Shown here piece after piece: positions 7,296-15,796 of a DNA stretch of 64,000 nucleotides; position 1 is the first letter of the stretch, and every line of letters starts with the position of its first letter. Both the position numbers and the translations under genes were made by a program. Below the pieces are notes generated by a model. It saw only the letters and a list, made by a program, of their open reading frames with translations, did not search any database and was not told where the DNA came from. Source of the stretch: Rhodothermales bacterium (GTDB lineage Bacteria > Bacteroidota > Rhodothermia > Rhodothermales > VXPQ01); NCBI GenBank assembly GCA_951812345.1, contig OX638295.1:1956965-2020964 (forward strand), read 5' to 3'.

Positions 7296-8999
7296 ATGAC
7301 CACCAACAAAGAGATTGCCCGCCTTCTGAAGGAAACCGCCGCACTCATCGAGCTTACCGGCGGAAACCCGTTCCGGGCCCGCGCTTTTGCAAGCGCGAGC
7401 CGGGCAATCGGACGGCTGGAACAACAGGTGGCAACCCTCGCCGCCAACGGCTCCCTTGAAGAGCTACCTGGTATCGGGTCCGGTCTGGCGGCGCAAATAG
7501 GAGAAATTCTCGAAAGCGGTACCTTCGAGCTATACGAAGAGCTGCTCGGCAACATCCCGCCCGGTCTTCCCGGCATCTTGCGTATCAAGGGGCTTGGGGC
7601 CAAAAAAGTAAGGCGACTCTGGCAGGAACTGGGCATTACCTCCGTAGAGGAACTGGAACAAGTCGCCGCCAGCGGGCGCCTGGCCGATCTGAGCGGGTTC
7701 GGCCCAAAAATGCAGGAAGCTATTCTCGAAAACATTCGTCTCCTCAGGCAATATGAGGGGCGACGACGATACGATGAGGCTCTGGCGGAAGCCATGTATT
7801 GCCTCGAAGCAATCCAGGGTATAGACGAGGTCCTCGAAGCTCATCTGGCAGGAGAACTCCGCCGAAGCCTCGACACCGTGGAAAGTATAGTTATTGTAGC
7901 GGTGGCTGCCGTCCCCGAAGAAGCCTGCCGTGCACTGGCCGGTTGGTGGACAACCTCAGAGGAAGGTGTGGGCAAAGGGCGCATTCTTCTGGCCGCGCTT
8001 CCCGATGGGTTTCCTCTGCACATTCATGTCACGGCTCCAGAGCAATACGGAGCGACACTATGGAAAGCAACCGGATCGCCGGCGCACGTCGCCGCTGTCC
8101 AGGCCCGGTCTGATCTTCCCGGGGAAGCCTCCTCAGAACACGCATTGTTCGAAGCCGCCGGCATCCCGTTCATAGCTCCGGCTATCCGGGAAAATACGGG
8201 GGAAATCGAGGCTGCTGCACGGAACGGACTGCCGGACCTGATCGAGTACGAAGATATTCGGGGCACGCTGCATAACCACTCTACCTGGAGCGACGGAATG
8301 CACACCCTGCAACAGATGACCGATGCAGCGCACGCCAGAGGATACTCGTACTACGGCGTATGCGATCACAGCCGGTCCCTGGTCATTGCAAACGGGCTCA
8401 GCATCGAGCAGGTATACGAACAACAGCAAGAAATTCGCGAACTTAACAAGGCATACGGAAACGATTTCCGGGTATTCAGCGGCACTGAATGCGACATACT
8501 CGCGGACGGATCGCTCGATTATCCCGATGACGTGCTGGCCACGTTCGATCTCGTCGTAGCAGCTATTCATACCCGTTTCGAAATGTCTGAAAAGGAAGCG
8601 ACCGAACGACTGATCCGGGCTATAGAAAACCCGTACACCATGATCCTTGCGCATCCGACCGGGCGTTTGTTGCTGAGACGAAAAGGATATCCCATCGATC
8701 ATGAAAAAGTCATCGACGCCTGCGCAGCAAACGGGGTAGCTCTTGAACTGAACGCCAACCCGTTCCGGCTCGATCTTGACTGGCGTTGGGTACGGTATGC
8801 AACGGATCGCGGCATTTCTATCTCCATTAACCCCGATGCGCATGCTATTGACCAGTTGGATTACATGAAACTGGGCGTTTTGATCGCTCGTAAAGGATGG
8901 CTGACCTCCGAACAGTGCCTGAATGCGAAAAGCCTGGAGGAATTTTTATCCTGGCTCGACAGGAAACGATCCCGGCGCAGCTACGAGACCACCATGTGA
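7296..8999 (+). CDS. PolX-like protein: HhH + degenerate polymerase palm + intact PHP domain
   Basis: This 567-residue protein has family X polymerase architecture: an 8-kDa-like HhH part (about 1-110, with LPGIGSGLA and IKGLGAKK), a palm/thumb region (about 160-310) and a C-terminal PHP phosphoesterase (about 322-560). Palm landmarks survive (AGELRR, and TGSPAH at about 259-264). The catalytic Asp-x-Asp expected after RRGxETVGD reads SLDTVESIVIV (about 191-201), and the third Asp position reads HIH (about 242-244). PHP metal motifs are intact: HNHSTWSDG, CDHS, ECD, AAIHTR, LAHPTGR and PDAH. It is therefore probably a 3'-5' exonuclease or phosphodiesterase, not a polymerase. It starts a forward run with the acylase (2-base gap) and the kinase. 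Confidence 0.88.
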   Translation: MTTNKEIARLLKETAALIELTGGNPFRARAFASASRAIGRLEQQVATLAANGSLEELPGIGSGLAAQIGEILESGTFELYEELLGNIPPGLPGILRIKGLGAKKVRRLWQELGITSVEELEQVAASGRLADLSGFGPKMQEAILENIRLLRQYEGRRRYDEALAEAMYCLEAIQGIDEVLEAHLAGELRRSLDTVESIVIVAVAAVPEEACRALAGWWTTSEEGVGKGRILLAALPDGFPLHIHVTAPEQYGATLWKATGSPAHVAAVQARSDLPGEASSEHALFEAAGIPFIAPAIRENTGEIEAAARNGLPDLIEYEDIRGTLHNHSTWSDGMHTLQQMTDAAHARGYSYYGVCDHSRSLVIANGLSIEQVYEQQQEIRELNKAYGNDFRVFSGTECDILADGSLDYPDDVLATFDLVVAAIHTRFEMSEKEATERLIRAIENPYTMILAHPTGRLLLRRKGYPIDHEKVIDACAANGVALELNANPFRLDLDWRWVRYATDRGISISINPDAHAIDQLDYMKLGVLIARKGWLTSEQCLNAKSLEEFLSWLDRKRSRRSYETTM

Positions 9000-9000
9000 C

Positions 9001-11043
9001 ATGAGAAAGTTGATCGCCATCGCGGCGACAGTTGTCTTGTTCCTCATCATCGGTGGAGGAGCCGTATTGTATTTGTCGTACGGACTACCCGCCCCCCCGG
9101 CGCAGGCATACGTACCGGAACTGGGGGAAGAAACCCGGATCGTCGTCTACGAAAACGGATCGGCGGCAGTACATGCTACGTCGGCCCGCGACGCCTACGC
9201 AGGGCTTGGGTATCTACATGCGCAGGAGCATGCATGGAGCATGAACTTATGGCAACGAACCGCCCGGGGTACCCTGTCGGCATGGCTTGGCGAAGAACTG
9301 CTTGCACTCGATGGATTGGCTAAGCGCCTCCGGTTCGCCTCGATGAGTAAAGCAGCGTACGCAGCGCTATCCCCTGAACACCGGGACATTCTCGATGCAT
9401 ATGTACAAGGAGTCAATGTCGCACTCGGCCAGCGCCGCCAGAGGCAATTGCACGAATTCCTCCTGTTTCGCACTGCACCGGATCTGTGGGAACCCTGGTT
9501 TCCACTTGCTATCGAACGTCTCTTCGCATGGCTTGCGGCAGAGTTGCCGCATCCCGACTCGCTGCGGAACGATCCGGCGACACTGCGCACGCTTCACAAG
9601 GAAAATCGTCTGCTGAAGGAGTGGCTGCACCTGCACGGATTCGATCACAGCATGGCCTGGGCGACAACCGATAGCCTTGGAACGCATCTGGTGCAGCGGC
9701 ATGTGTACGGAGCATCTGCATACCCCATGTTTCAGGAAGTAACGATGACGTACCCCGGAGAAAGCGCTATGGGGGCTACGTGGATCGGCACACCGTTTAT
9801 GCCCGCCGGTCATACAAGTACACGGTCGTGGGCGATATTGCCTGCAAGCACTGTATCCTTGCATCTTTCCACAGGTGATGCACCGGCGCCGACATACGAT
9901 TATGAGAAATGGACGATCGCTAAAGGCCAGGAAGTGGCGATGCGCTTCCGACGAGACCGGGACGGCCTCTTTCTTGCGACGGATTCCCTGGCTCCGGCGG
10001 CGAATTTTTCCCGGGATATGCGTGAAACCCGGGATAGTACGACAACCGGTCTGTTCTTGACATGGTCGGGTTGGGAGCCCGTAAGCGACGCTGCAGCCTG
10101 GTTCGGGTTATTGTCCGGTTCGGATGCGCCGTTTACCCTGCAGGACGGTGACGGAATGATCGTGTCCGAAAACGGCTCAGTGCACATCACAGGCGCCCCC
10201 TTGTTCGTTACCCGGGATGCCGGGATAACGGCCATAAGTAATAACTCATGGTCCGCCATGGCGGCAAAACGCCTTACGGAACGTGCAACAAAGGAACCGA
10301 AGACACTGGAAAACCCGGCAACTGTGCACGATCTCCGGAGCACATGGGCAGCAGACATAACGCCCCGACTGATCGAAACCATCTCGGCCGGCGAGGCGGA
10401 TAAACGCTCTGCGCTTGTTACAGACGCACTGACCTACCTGCTAAATTGGGAATACACGTTCAATGAGGCCAGCATCCCTGCGACGATCATGGACACATGG
10501 GCCAGTTTGTATTTCGACAGTACGGGCACGTTGCCAAACCTATGGTCGGACAGCACTGCCGCCAACCAATCCACCCCCGGAGCGCATGAAATCGAACACC
10601 GGATCATGGAACGAACAGTGACGCATCTTGCCGAAAAATTCGGAATGAGCCTGGAAAGATGGCGCTGGGAAAGAACGCAGCCACATCGATATTATTTCCC
10701 TGTATGGTCTGCGGGCGATTTATATGTTGAGGAAACGGACAATGCCGCTGGAAACCGATACGCACCAATTCTCATTCCCGGATCCGGTCATGTAACCACG
10801 TTACAGCATGGCACGTCGCTATCCGACAGGGAACCGCCTTCACCGGCTCACTGGGAAGCATGGATTTCCACATCCGAGTGGGATGTCCTCCGCTATCGGA
10901 CCCGCCGGTTCTCGGTAAACCGCCCTTTTGGAAGATATCTCGCTCCAGAGAATACGCCCGTGTCCGCTGTCTTGCGTGCAGATATGCCGCACGAGGAAAG
11001 AGAGCAACCGGTACGATACATCACCACACTTCTTCCTGAATAA
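9001..11043 (+). CDS. Penicillin acylase-family (S45) N-terminal nucleophile hydrolase
   Basis: The protein is 680 residues with an N-terminal membrane segment (about 4-27) that probably acts as a signal. The alpha-subunit signature DAYAGLGYLHAQEHAWSMNLW (about 64-84) and GTLSAWLGEE match penicillin/acyl-homoserine-lactone acylases. The usual autocatalytic Ser of GSNNW aligns with HSMAW (Ser217), a divergent version, and the downstream strand (EVTMTYPGESAMGATWIGTPFMPAGH) fits the beta subunit. Substrate is unknown; amide-linked acyl chains are usual. The ATG at 9001 is one base past the preceding stop, which supports this start over an upstream in-frame ATG. It is 4 bases from the kinase that follows. 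Confidence 0.85.
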   Translation: MRKLIAIAATVVLFLIIGGGAVLYLSYGLPAPPAQAYVPELGEETRIVVYENGSAAVHATSARDAYAGLGYLHAQEHAWSMNLWQRTARGTLSAWLGEELLALDGLAKRLRFASMSKAAYAALSPEHRDILDAYVQGVNVALGQRRQRQLHEFLLFRTAPDLWEPWFPLAIERLFAWLAAELPHPDSLRNDPATLRTLHKENRLLKEWLHLHGFDHSMAWATTDSLGTHLVQRHVYGASAYPMFQEVTMTYPGESAMGATWIGTPFMPAGHTSTRSWAILPASTVSLHLSTGDAPAPTYDYEKWTIAKGQEVAMRFRRDRDGLFLATDSLAPAANFSRDMRETRDSTTTGLFLTWSGWEPVSDAAAWFGLLSGSDAPFTLQDGDGMIVSENGSVHITGAPLFVTRDAGITAISNNSWSAMAAKRLTERATKEPKTLENPATVHDLRSTWAADITPRLIETISAGEADKRSALVTDALTYLLNWEYTFNEASIPATIMDTWASLYFDSTGTLPNLWSDSTAANQSTPGAHEIEHRIMERTVTHLAEKFGMSLERWRWERTQPHRYYFPVWSAGDLYVEETDNAAGNRYAPILIPGSGHVTTLQHGTSLSDREPPSPAHWEAWISTSEWDVLRYRTRRFSVNRPFGRYLAPENTPVSAVLRADMPHEEREQPVRYITTLLPE

Positions 11044-11047
11044 TTTC

Positions 11048-12016
11048 ATGCCGCCCAACGCACGCATATATGTAGGCATAGACGCCGGCGGGTCCAAAAC
11101 AGAATTAGTGGCCGCAAAAAGGCAGGGGGAAGAACTCCTTAACCTGTTTGGCCCCTGCGGGAACCCCGCTCGTGTGGGATTTAAGGACTCGGCGGATGTA
11201 CTTGCAAACTTGATAGTACAGGCTATCGAACGCCTTCACGGAGAGTCCATTGCCTCTATATGCGCCGGCGTAGCCGGGGCAGGGCGCCCGCAGGATCAGC
11301 ACCTGCTCTATGAAGGCATTCGGGCCCGGCTAAGGGATCGTACCCCGTCATCGGCGCGCGATATTCCGGTGCAGGTTACGCACGACAGCCTCATCGCCCT
11401 GGAAGCCGCGTTCGAAGGCAAAAGCGGGATTATGGTGATTTCCGGTACAGGCACCGTATGCCTGGCCCGCACAAACTCCGGCGAATTCTTGCGGGCCGGG
11501 GGATGGGGCTACCTCATAGGCGACGAGGGAAGTGGATATGCGCTCGGGGCCGCCGGCCTGCGTGCCGTGGCGCATGCATTCGACGGTGGACCGGATACGG
11601 CGCTACGCAACCTTCTCGCTGCATCCGGAGATGTAACGAGCGAGGAAGACCTCTTCGAGGTGGTGTATAAGAAAAAAACACCCTTGCAAAGATTCGCCCG
11701 CATCGTGATACAGGGAGCGTGCGACGGGGATGCTGTCGCCGAAGCGATCGTCCGGAAACATATTGCCCTGCTCACCGAGCAAGTATGCTGGCTTGTCGAT
11801 CGATGTTCCGCGATACGCCCCCGGATCACTCTGCTGGGCGGACTGGCGAGTAATCCGTTCTACCGCCAACGCCTCTCCGACGCCCTGCTCGATCGTCTGG
11901 CCGGATGGGAATGCATGCAACCGCTGAACCGGCCCGTCATCGGCGCATGGCGCATGGCCAACAACATGACGCAAAACGAAGAACTCGCAAGGCCGGAAAA
12001 AGGAGCGGGCGCCTGA
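11048..12016 (+). CDS. BadF/BadG/BcrA-type ATPase, N-acetylglucosamine-kinase-like
   Basis: This 322-residue protein has the ASKHA sugar-kinase fold: phosphate-1 loop GIDAGGSKTE (about residues 10-19), phosphate-2 ISGTGTVCLA, the GGWGYLIGDEGSGY loop diagnostic of the NAGK/BadF family, and the adenosine motif LLGGLASN. It most likely phosphorylates an amino sugar such as N-acetylglucosamine, muramic acid or glucosamine, feeding cell-wall recycling or chitin use. The ATG at 11048 follows the acylase stop by 4 bases. An acylase beside an amino-sugar kinase could mean de-acylation then phosphorylation of a cell-wall-derived sugar, but that is inference. The end converges on the symporter gene. 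Confidence 0.87.
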   Translation: MPPNARIYVGIDAGGSKTELVAAKRQGEELLNLFGPCGNPARVGFKDSADVLANLIVQAIERLHGESIASICAGVAGAGRPQDQHLLYEGIRARLRDRTPSSARDIPVQVTHDSLIALEAAFEGKSGIMVISGTGTVCLARTNSGEFLRAGGWGYLIGDEGSGYALGAAGLRAVAHAFDGGPDTALRNLLAASGDVTSEEDLFEVVYKKKTPLQRFARIVIQGACDGDAVAEAIVRKHIALLTEQVCWLVDRCSAIRPRITLLGGLASNPFYRQRLSDALLDRLAGWECMQPLNRPVIGAWRMANNMTQNEELARPEKGAGA

Positions 12017-12028
12017 CGCCCCGCAGTC

Positions 12029-13672
12029 CTATTCGTTCGGATACCGAACGCGTTCGACCAGGTCCCTGACAGAAATCGGGGAATCGGGGGTGCACAGAGA
12101 GACCCCTATCGTAACGGCGAAATTGAGCAGCATGCCAATCACGCCGACGCCCTGTGCACCGACGCCAAGGAAATGATCAAGCACCGGCTCGTCCATCCCC
12201 GGAATCACGTTCTGCGCCCGCATGAGCGCAATCATCACGAAGGTAAAGACCAGGCCGATACTCATGCCGGCGATCGCACCCTGCTTGTTTGCGCGCTTCC
12301 AGAAAATGCCCAGCACGATTACCGGGAAAAACGAGGCGGCGGCCAGCCCAAAGGCAAAGGCCACTACTTCGGCCACGAACCCCAGCGGATACACGCCGAG
12401 CACGCCCGCCACAACAACCGCGAGAAAGATCATGGCCCGGCCTACAAAAAGGCGGCGTTTTTCGGAAGCCTGGGGGTTTATGACCGACCCGTAAATGTCG
12501 TGCGCCAGCGCCGAGGAAATAACAAGCAACAGGCCGGACGCCGTGGATAGCGCCGCCGCAAGTCCGCCTGCCGCCACGAGGGCCACGACAACCGCCGGCA
12601 ACCTTGCTATTTCGGGCGTTGCAAGAACAATGATATCGCGATTGATCGCTTCAAGGAGTTGGTCCGCCGTTTGTATTCCCCCTTCGGGAATCGTCACCAA
12701 CCCGGTAGCCGCCCAATTCTGCATCCAGCTCTGCTCGGCGATGGCCGGCCCCAGTTCCGCAAACTGCTGTAAAATGTGATATTTGGCGAACATGGCCACC
12801 GCAGGCGCCGTCGTGTAGAGGATCCCGATAAAAAGCAGGGCCCAGAATGCCGACCAGCGCGCCGCCTTCACGTTCTTGACCGTATAGAACCGGACAATGA
12901 CGTGCGGCAGCCCCGCCGTCCCGGCCATCAGACAGAGCGTAATGGCAAACACATTCAGCTTGGAAAGACCAGTGAACGGATTCGAATAACTCGACAGTCC
13001 CAGATCGTGCTGAATGGCGTTCAGCTTGGGAAGAATCTCTTCCATGGCAAGCTGGGGCACCGGATTTCCCGTGAGCAGCAGCGCAATGGCGATAGCGGGA
13101 ACCGTATAGGCGAAAATGAGCACGCAGTACTGCGCCACTTGCGTATACGTGATGCCTTTCATGCCGCCAAGAACCGCAAAAAACGCCACGACAACCATGC
13201 CGATGGCCACGCCCAGTTCGAACGGGATCTCCAGAAAACGTCCAAACGCCACGCCGACGCCCGCCATCTGCCCGGCTACATACGTGAAGGAAACGAAAAT
13301 GGCGGCGATGGCGGCCACAACGCGCGCCGTCTGGGAATAGTACCGCACGCCGACGAAATCGGGCACGGTGTATTGTCCGAACTTACGCAGGAACGGCGCC
13401 AGAAGAAGGGCCAGCAACACATATCCCCCCGTCCATCCCATCAAATAGACCGCCCCGTCGAAACCCATGAACGAGATCAGGCCGGCCATGGAAATAAACG
13501 AGGCGGCGCTCATCCAGTCTGCAGCGGTCGCGGCCCCGTTGGCGATGGCGGGAACGCCTTGCCCGGCTACATAGAAACCTTTGGTTGACTTGACCCGGCT
13601 CCGGTAGCCGATATACAAATAGGCAGCGAAGGTAATGCCGACCGTAACCCAGGTCCAGGCTTGAATACTCAT
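12029..13672 (-). CDS. Sodium:solute symporter, ActP/VC_2705-like large subunit
   Basis: This 547-residue membrane protein has about 13 helices typical of the SSS family. Matches include the start MSIQAWTWVTVGITFAAYLY, FYVAGQGVPAIANGAATAADWMSAASFI near the sodium site, and the tail LLNFAVTIGVSLCTPDSP. The preceding gene encodes the DUF4212 small subunit that accompanies this subgroup. Members take up acetate or other short monocarboxylates with sodium. It is the last gene of a five-gene reverse operon led by acetyl-CoA synthetase, which supports acetate or a related acid as substrate. It ends 12 bases from the convergent kinase. Confidence 0.91.
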   Translation of the reverse strand: MSIQAWTWVTVGITFAAYLYIGYRSRVKSTKGFYVAGQGVPAIANGAATAADWMSAASFISMAGLISFMGFDGAVYLMGWTGGYVLLALLLAPFLRKFGQYTVPDFVGVRYYSQTARVVAAIAAIFVSFTYVAGQMAGVGVAFGRFLEIPFELGVAIGMVVVAFFAVLGGMKGITYTQVAQYCVLIFAYTVPAIAIALLLTGNPVPQLAMEEILPKLNAIQHDLGLSSYSNPFTGLSKLNVFAITLCLMAGTAGLPHVIVRFYTVKNVKAARWSAFWALLFIGILYTTAPAVAMFAKYHILQQFAELGPAIAEQSWMQNWAATGLVTIPEGGIQTADQLLEAINRDIIVLATPEIARLPAVVVALVAAGGLAAALSTASGLLLVISSALAHDIYGSVINPQASEKRRLFVGRAMIFLAVVVAGVLGVYPLGFVAEVVAFAFGLAAASFFPVIVLGIFWKRANKQGAIAGMSIGLVFTFVMIALMRAQNVIPGMDEPVLDHFLGVGAQGVGVIGMLLNFAVTIGVSLCTPDSPISVRDLVERVRYPNE

Positions 13673-13678
13673 AGTCGT

Positions 13679-13969
13679 CTATCCCTCGGTTGCCGATGGC
13701 GGCGCCGTATCCTTTTCACCATCGGCTTCAAGGGTCGCCTGGCGGTCGGCACGCCCGCTGAGTAGCGCGTACAGAAAAATCAACAGGATAAATACGTAAA
13801 TGGACCCTTGCTGCGCCATCCAGAAACCGAACGGCATATCTCCAAAGGATATCCGGTTGAGTTGCTCGACAAAGAGAATACTGCATCCAAAGCCGGCGAC
13901 AGCCCAGACAACAAGTAGTAAACCGGTTCGCCGAAGCTGTCGGCGCCAGTAGGCCTTGGCGACATGCAT
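13679..13969 (-). CDS. DUF4212 symporter small subunit
   Basis: The product is 96 residues with two membrane helices (about residues 14-32 and 49-68). A basic N-terminus (AYWRRQLRRTGLLL) precedes the first helix, and GFWMAQQGSIYVFILLIFLYA follows. This is the pattern of the small subunit family paired with VC_2705-type sodium symporters. The C-terminal tail is hydrophilic and acidic. It ends 6 bases before the symporter large subunit start, so the two are translationally linked. It probably stabilises or regulates the transporter; its exact role in the family is not established. Confidence 0.88.
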   Translation of the reverse strand: MHVAKAYWRRQLRRTGLLLVVWAVAGFGCSILFVEQLNRISFGDMPFGFWMAQQGSIYVFILLIFLYALLSGRADRQATLEADGEKDTAPPSATEG

Positions 13970-13976
13970 GGGGATA

Positions 13977-14894
13977 TTATACCTCGAGCGATTTCAGATA
14001 CTCGAGACTCTGCTGGATGGAAATAAGCGCATCGGTATGCTCATACTCGATGATATACTCCTCCACCCCCTGTGCTTCGGCTGCCTGAACGATCGCCGGA
14101 AAATCGATCATTCCCATGCCCACGGGTACATTCGTTTCGAGCGGCGCGTGTCCGCTCAAATCGCCCAGTTCGGTGCCTTCCCGCATGTCTTTCATATGAT
14201 ACAGCGGGAAACGTCCCGGATATTTTTCAATCAGCGCCACCGGGTCGGCGCCAGGCCACTTGACCCAGAACACGTCCATTTCCACGTCCACTACGCCCGG
14301 CTCGGTGTTTTCCATGAAGCGGTCGAAAAGCGTGCCGCCCCCTTCCGCCTCGCGAAATTCGTAGCCGTGGCAGTGGTACGCGAAACGCAATCCCTCCGAC
14401 TTGAGCACTTCGCCGGCTGCCGTAAAGTCGGCGATAGCACGGTCGATATCGTCCACATCGAAGTCGCCTTCGTGCGGAATCCAGGCGACAGCGACCCAGG
14501 GAGACCCCAGGGTATGCGCGTCCTCCGCAACCGCTCCGATATCGCCGGCGACCCGCTCGTACGAAGCGTGCATGCTTCCCACCGAAAGACCCGCATCGTC
14601 CAGCAAGACCCGGAGATCGGCGGCCGGCATGTCATTCATGTTGTAGGTCTCTACCCGGTCGAACCCCGCCTCGCGAACAGCCCGCAGCGTACCGGCAAGA
14701 TCCATGTCGATCTCGTTTCGAACGCTGTACAACTGTACGCTGATGGGCGTATCGATCCCCGCGGAAACGGACGCATCGGCGTCCGCGGCAGGAGCAACGT
14801 CTTCTTCCTGCCCGCCACAGCCGACGAGGGGTAGTACGGCCGGCGCGGCTATCGCCGAGCCCATCCGGGTCAAAAAATCTCTTCGTGTAGTCAT
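13977..14894 (-). CDS. Tat-exported lipoprotein with xylose-isomerase-like TIM barrel
   Basis: This 305-residue protein begins with a twin-arginine motif (TRRDFLTRMGS), a hydrophobic stretch and a lipobox (LVGC, Cys at about 26), so it is likely folded before export and then lipidated. The rest is an AP-endonuclease-2/xylose-isomerase-like barrel with candidate metal residues in WIPHEGD, YHCHGYEF, VDVEMDVFW, YHMKDM and IIEYEHTD. These proteins are usually sugar isomerases or epimerases, but exported versions are poorly characterised. The ATG at 14894 fits the Tat signal better than an in-frame ATG at 15002, which would overlap the preceding gene. It is the third gene of the acs operon. Confidence 0.85.
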   Translation of the reverse strand: MTTRRDFLTRMGSAIAAPAVLPLVGCGGQEEDVAPAADADASVSAGIDTPISVQLYSVRNEIDMDLAGTLRAVREAGFDRVETYNMNDMPAADLRVLLDDAGLSVGSMHASYERVAGDIGAVAEDAHTLGSPWVAVAWIPHEGDFDVDDIDRAIADFTAAGEVLKSEGLRFAYHCHGYEFREAEGGGTLFDRFMENTEPGVVDVEMDVFWVKWPGADPVALIEKYPGRFPLYHMKDMREGTELGDLSGHAPLETNVPVGMGMIDFPAIVQAAEAQGVEEYIIEYEHTDALISIQQSLEYLKSLEV

Positions 14895-14919
14895 GGTAGA
14901 CGGATGGTTTGAGAAAATG

Positions 14920-15792
14920 TTACACGTCGCAAAGCGCAACCGCTTCGCGCAAACTGACGAGCGGCGTGCGCGAGGGAATGAATTCCTGGCCGACATAGCC
15001 ATCGTACCCTGTCTCGCGGATCGCCCGCATGATTGCAGGGTAGTTCAACTCCTGGGTTTCGTCTATTTCGTTTCGGCCCGGATTGCCCCCGGTATGATAA
15101 TGTCCGATGTACTCGTGATTTTCGCGGATCGTGCGGATGACATCTCCTTCCATGATCTGCATGTGATAGATGTCATATAACAGCTTAAAGCGTTCGGAGC
15201 CAACCCGTTTCACCAGCTCGACACCCCAATCCGTACGATCGCACATGTAATCGGGATGGTCCACCTTGCTGTTGAGTAGCTCCATGCATATCGTGACGCC
15301 GTGCTGCTCCGCGTCGCCCACGACCTGCTGGACGCCCTGGACACAGTTCTCCAGCCCCGTTTCGTCATCCATGCCCCGGCGATTGCCCGAAAAACAGATA
15401 ATGTTCGGAAACCCGGCAGCGGCCACCTGGGGAATAAGTTCCTTGAACCCGGCTATGAACCGTTCGTGAAACTCCGTGCGGTTGAACCCATCCGGAATCG
15501 AGGTCGGCCCGTTTGCCATCGCGCACACGAGGCCATATTCCTTGACGACGGAAAATTCCTCAGCGTTCAGCAATTCCACAGAGTGCATCCCGATGGACTG
15601 GGCGCCGGCGCTCAATTGCTCCAGCGTGAAGCCGGAATAACACCACCGGCATACGGAATGTTTAAGGCCCGCATTGCGCATGCGGGATGAAATGCGGGAA
15701 GAGTCGCTCGAGGCTTCAAGCGCCGTTGGCGCCGCCAGAGCGGAACCGGCGGCCACTGCGACGCCTGTTCTCAGAAATGTTCTTCGCTTCAT
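14920..15792 (-). CDS. Hydroxypyruvate-isomerase-like TIM barrel, Tat-type leader
   Basis: The protein is 290 residues: a twin-arginine-like leader (MKRRTFLRTGVAVAAGSALA) followed by a TIM barrel. KHSVCRWCYSGFTLEQL, TICMELLNSKVDHPDYMCD, YDIYHMQIMEGDVIRTI and GHYHTGGNPGRNEID closely resemble hydroxypyruvate isomerase (Hyi), with Glu and His residues that would bind a divalent metal. Hyi interconverts hydroxypyruvate and tartronate semialdehyde in glyoxylate metabolism; the leader suggests a periplasmic relative instead. It starts 4 bases after the acs stop, and the ATG at 15792 gives the best leader. The exported location of a Hyi-like enzyme is unusual. Confidence 0.85.
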   Translation of the reverse strand: MKRRTFLRTGVAVAAGSALAAPTALEASSDSSRISSRMRNAGLKHSVCRWCYSGFTLEQLSAGAQSIGMHSVELLNAEEFSVVKEYGLVCAMANGPTSIPDGFNRTEFHERFIAGFKELIPQVAAAGFPNIICFSGNRRGMDDETGLENCVQGVQQVVGDAEQHGVTICMELLNSKVDHPDYMCDRTDWGVELVKRVGSERFKLLYDIYHMQIMEGDVIRTIRENHEYIGHYHTGGNPGRNEIDETQELNYPAIMRAIRETGYDGYVGQEFIPSRTPLVSLREAVALCDV

Positions 15793-15796
15793 ATCG

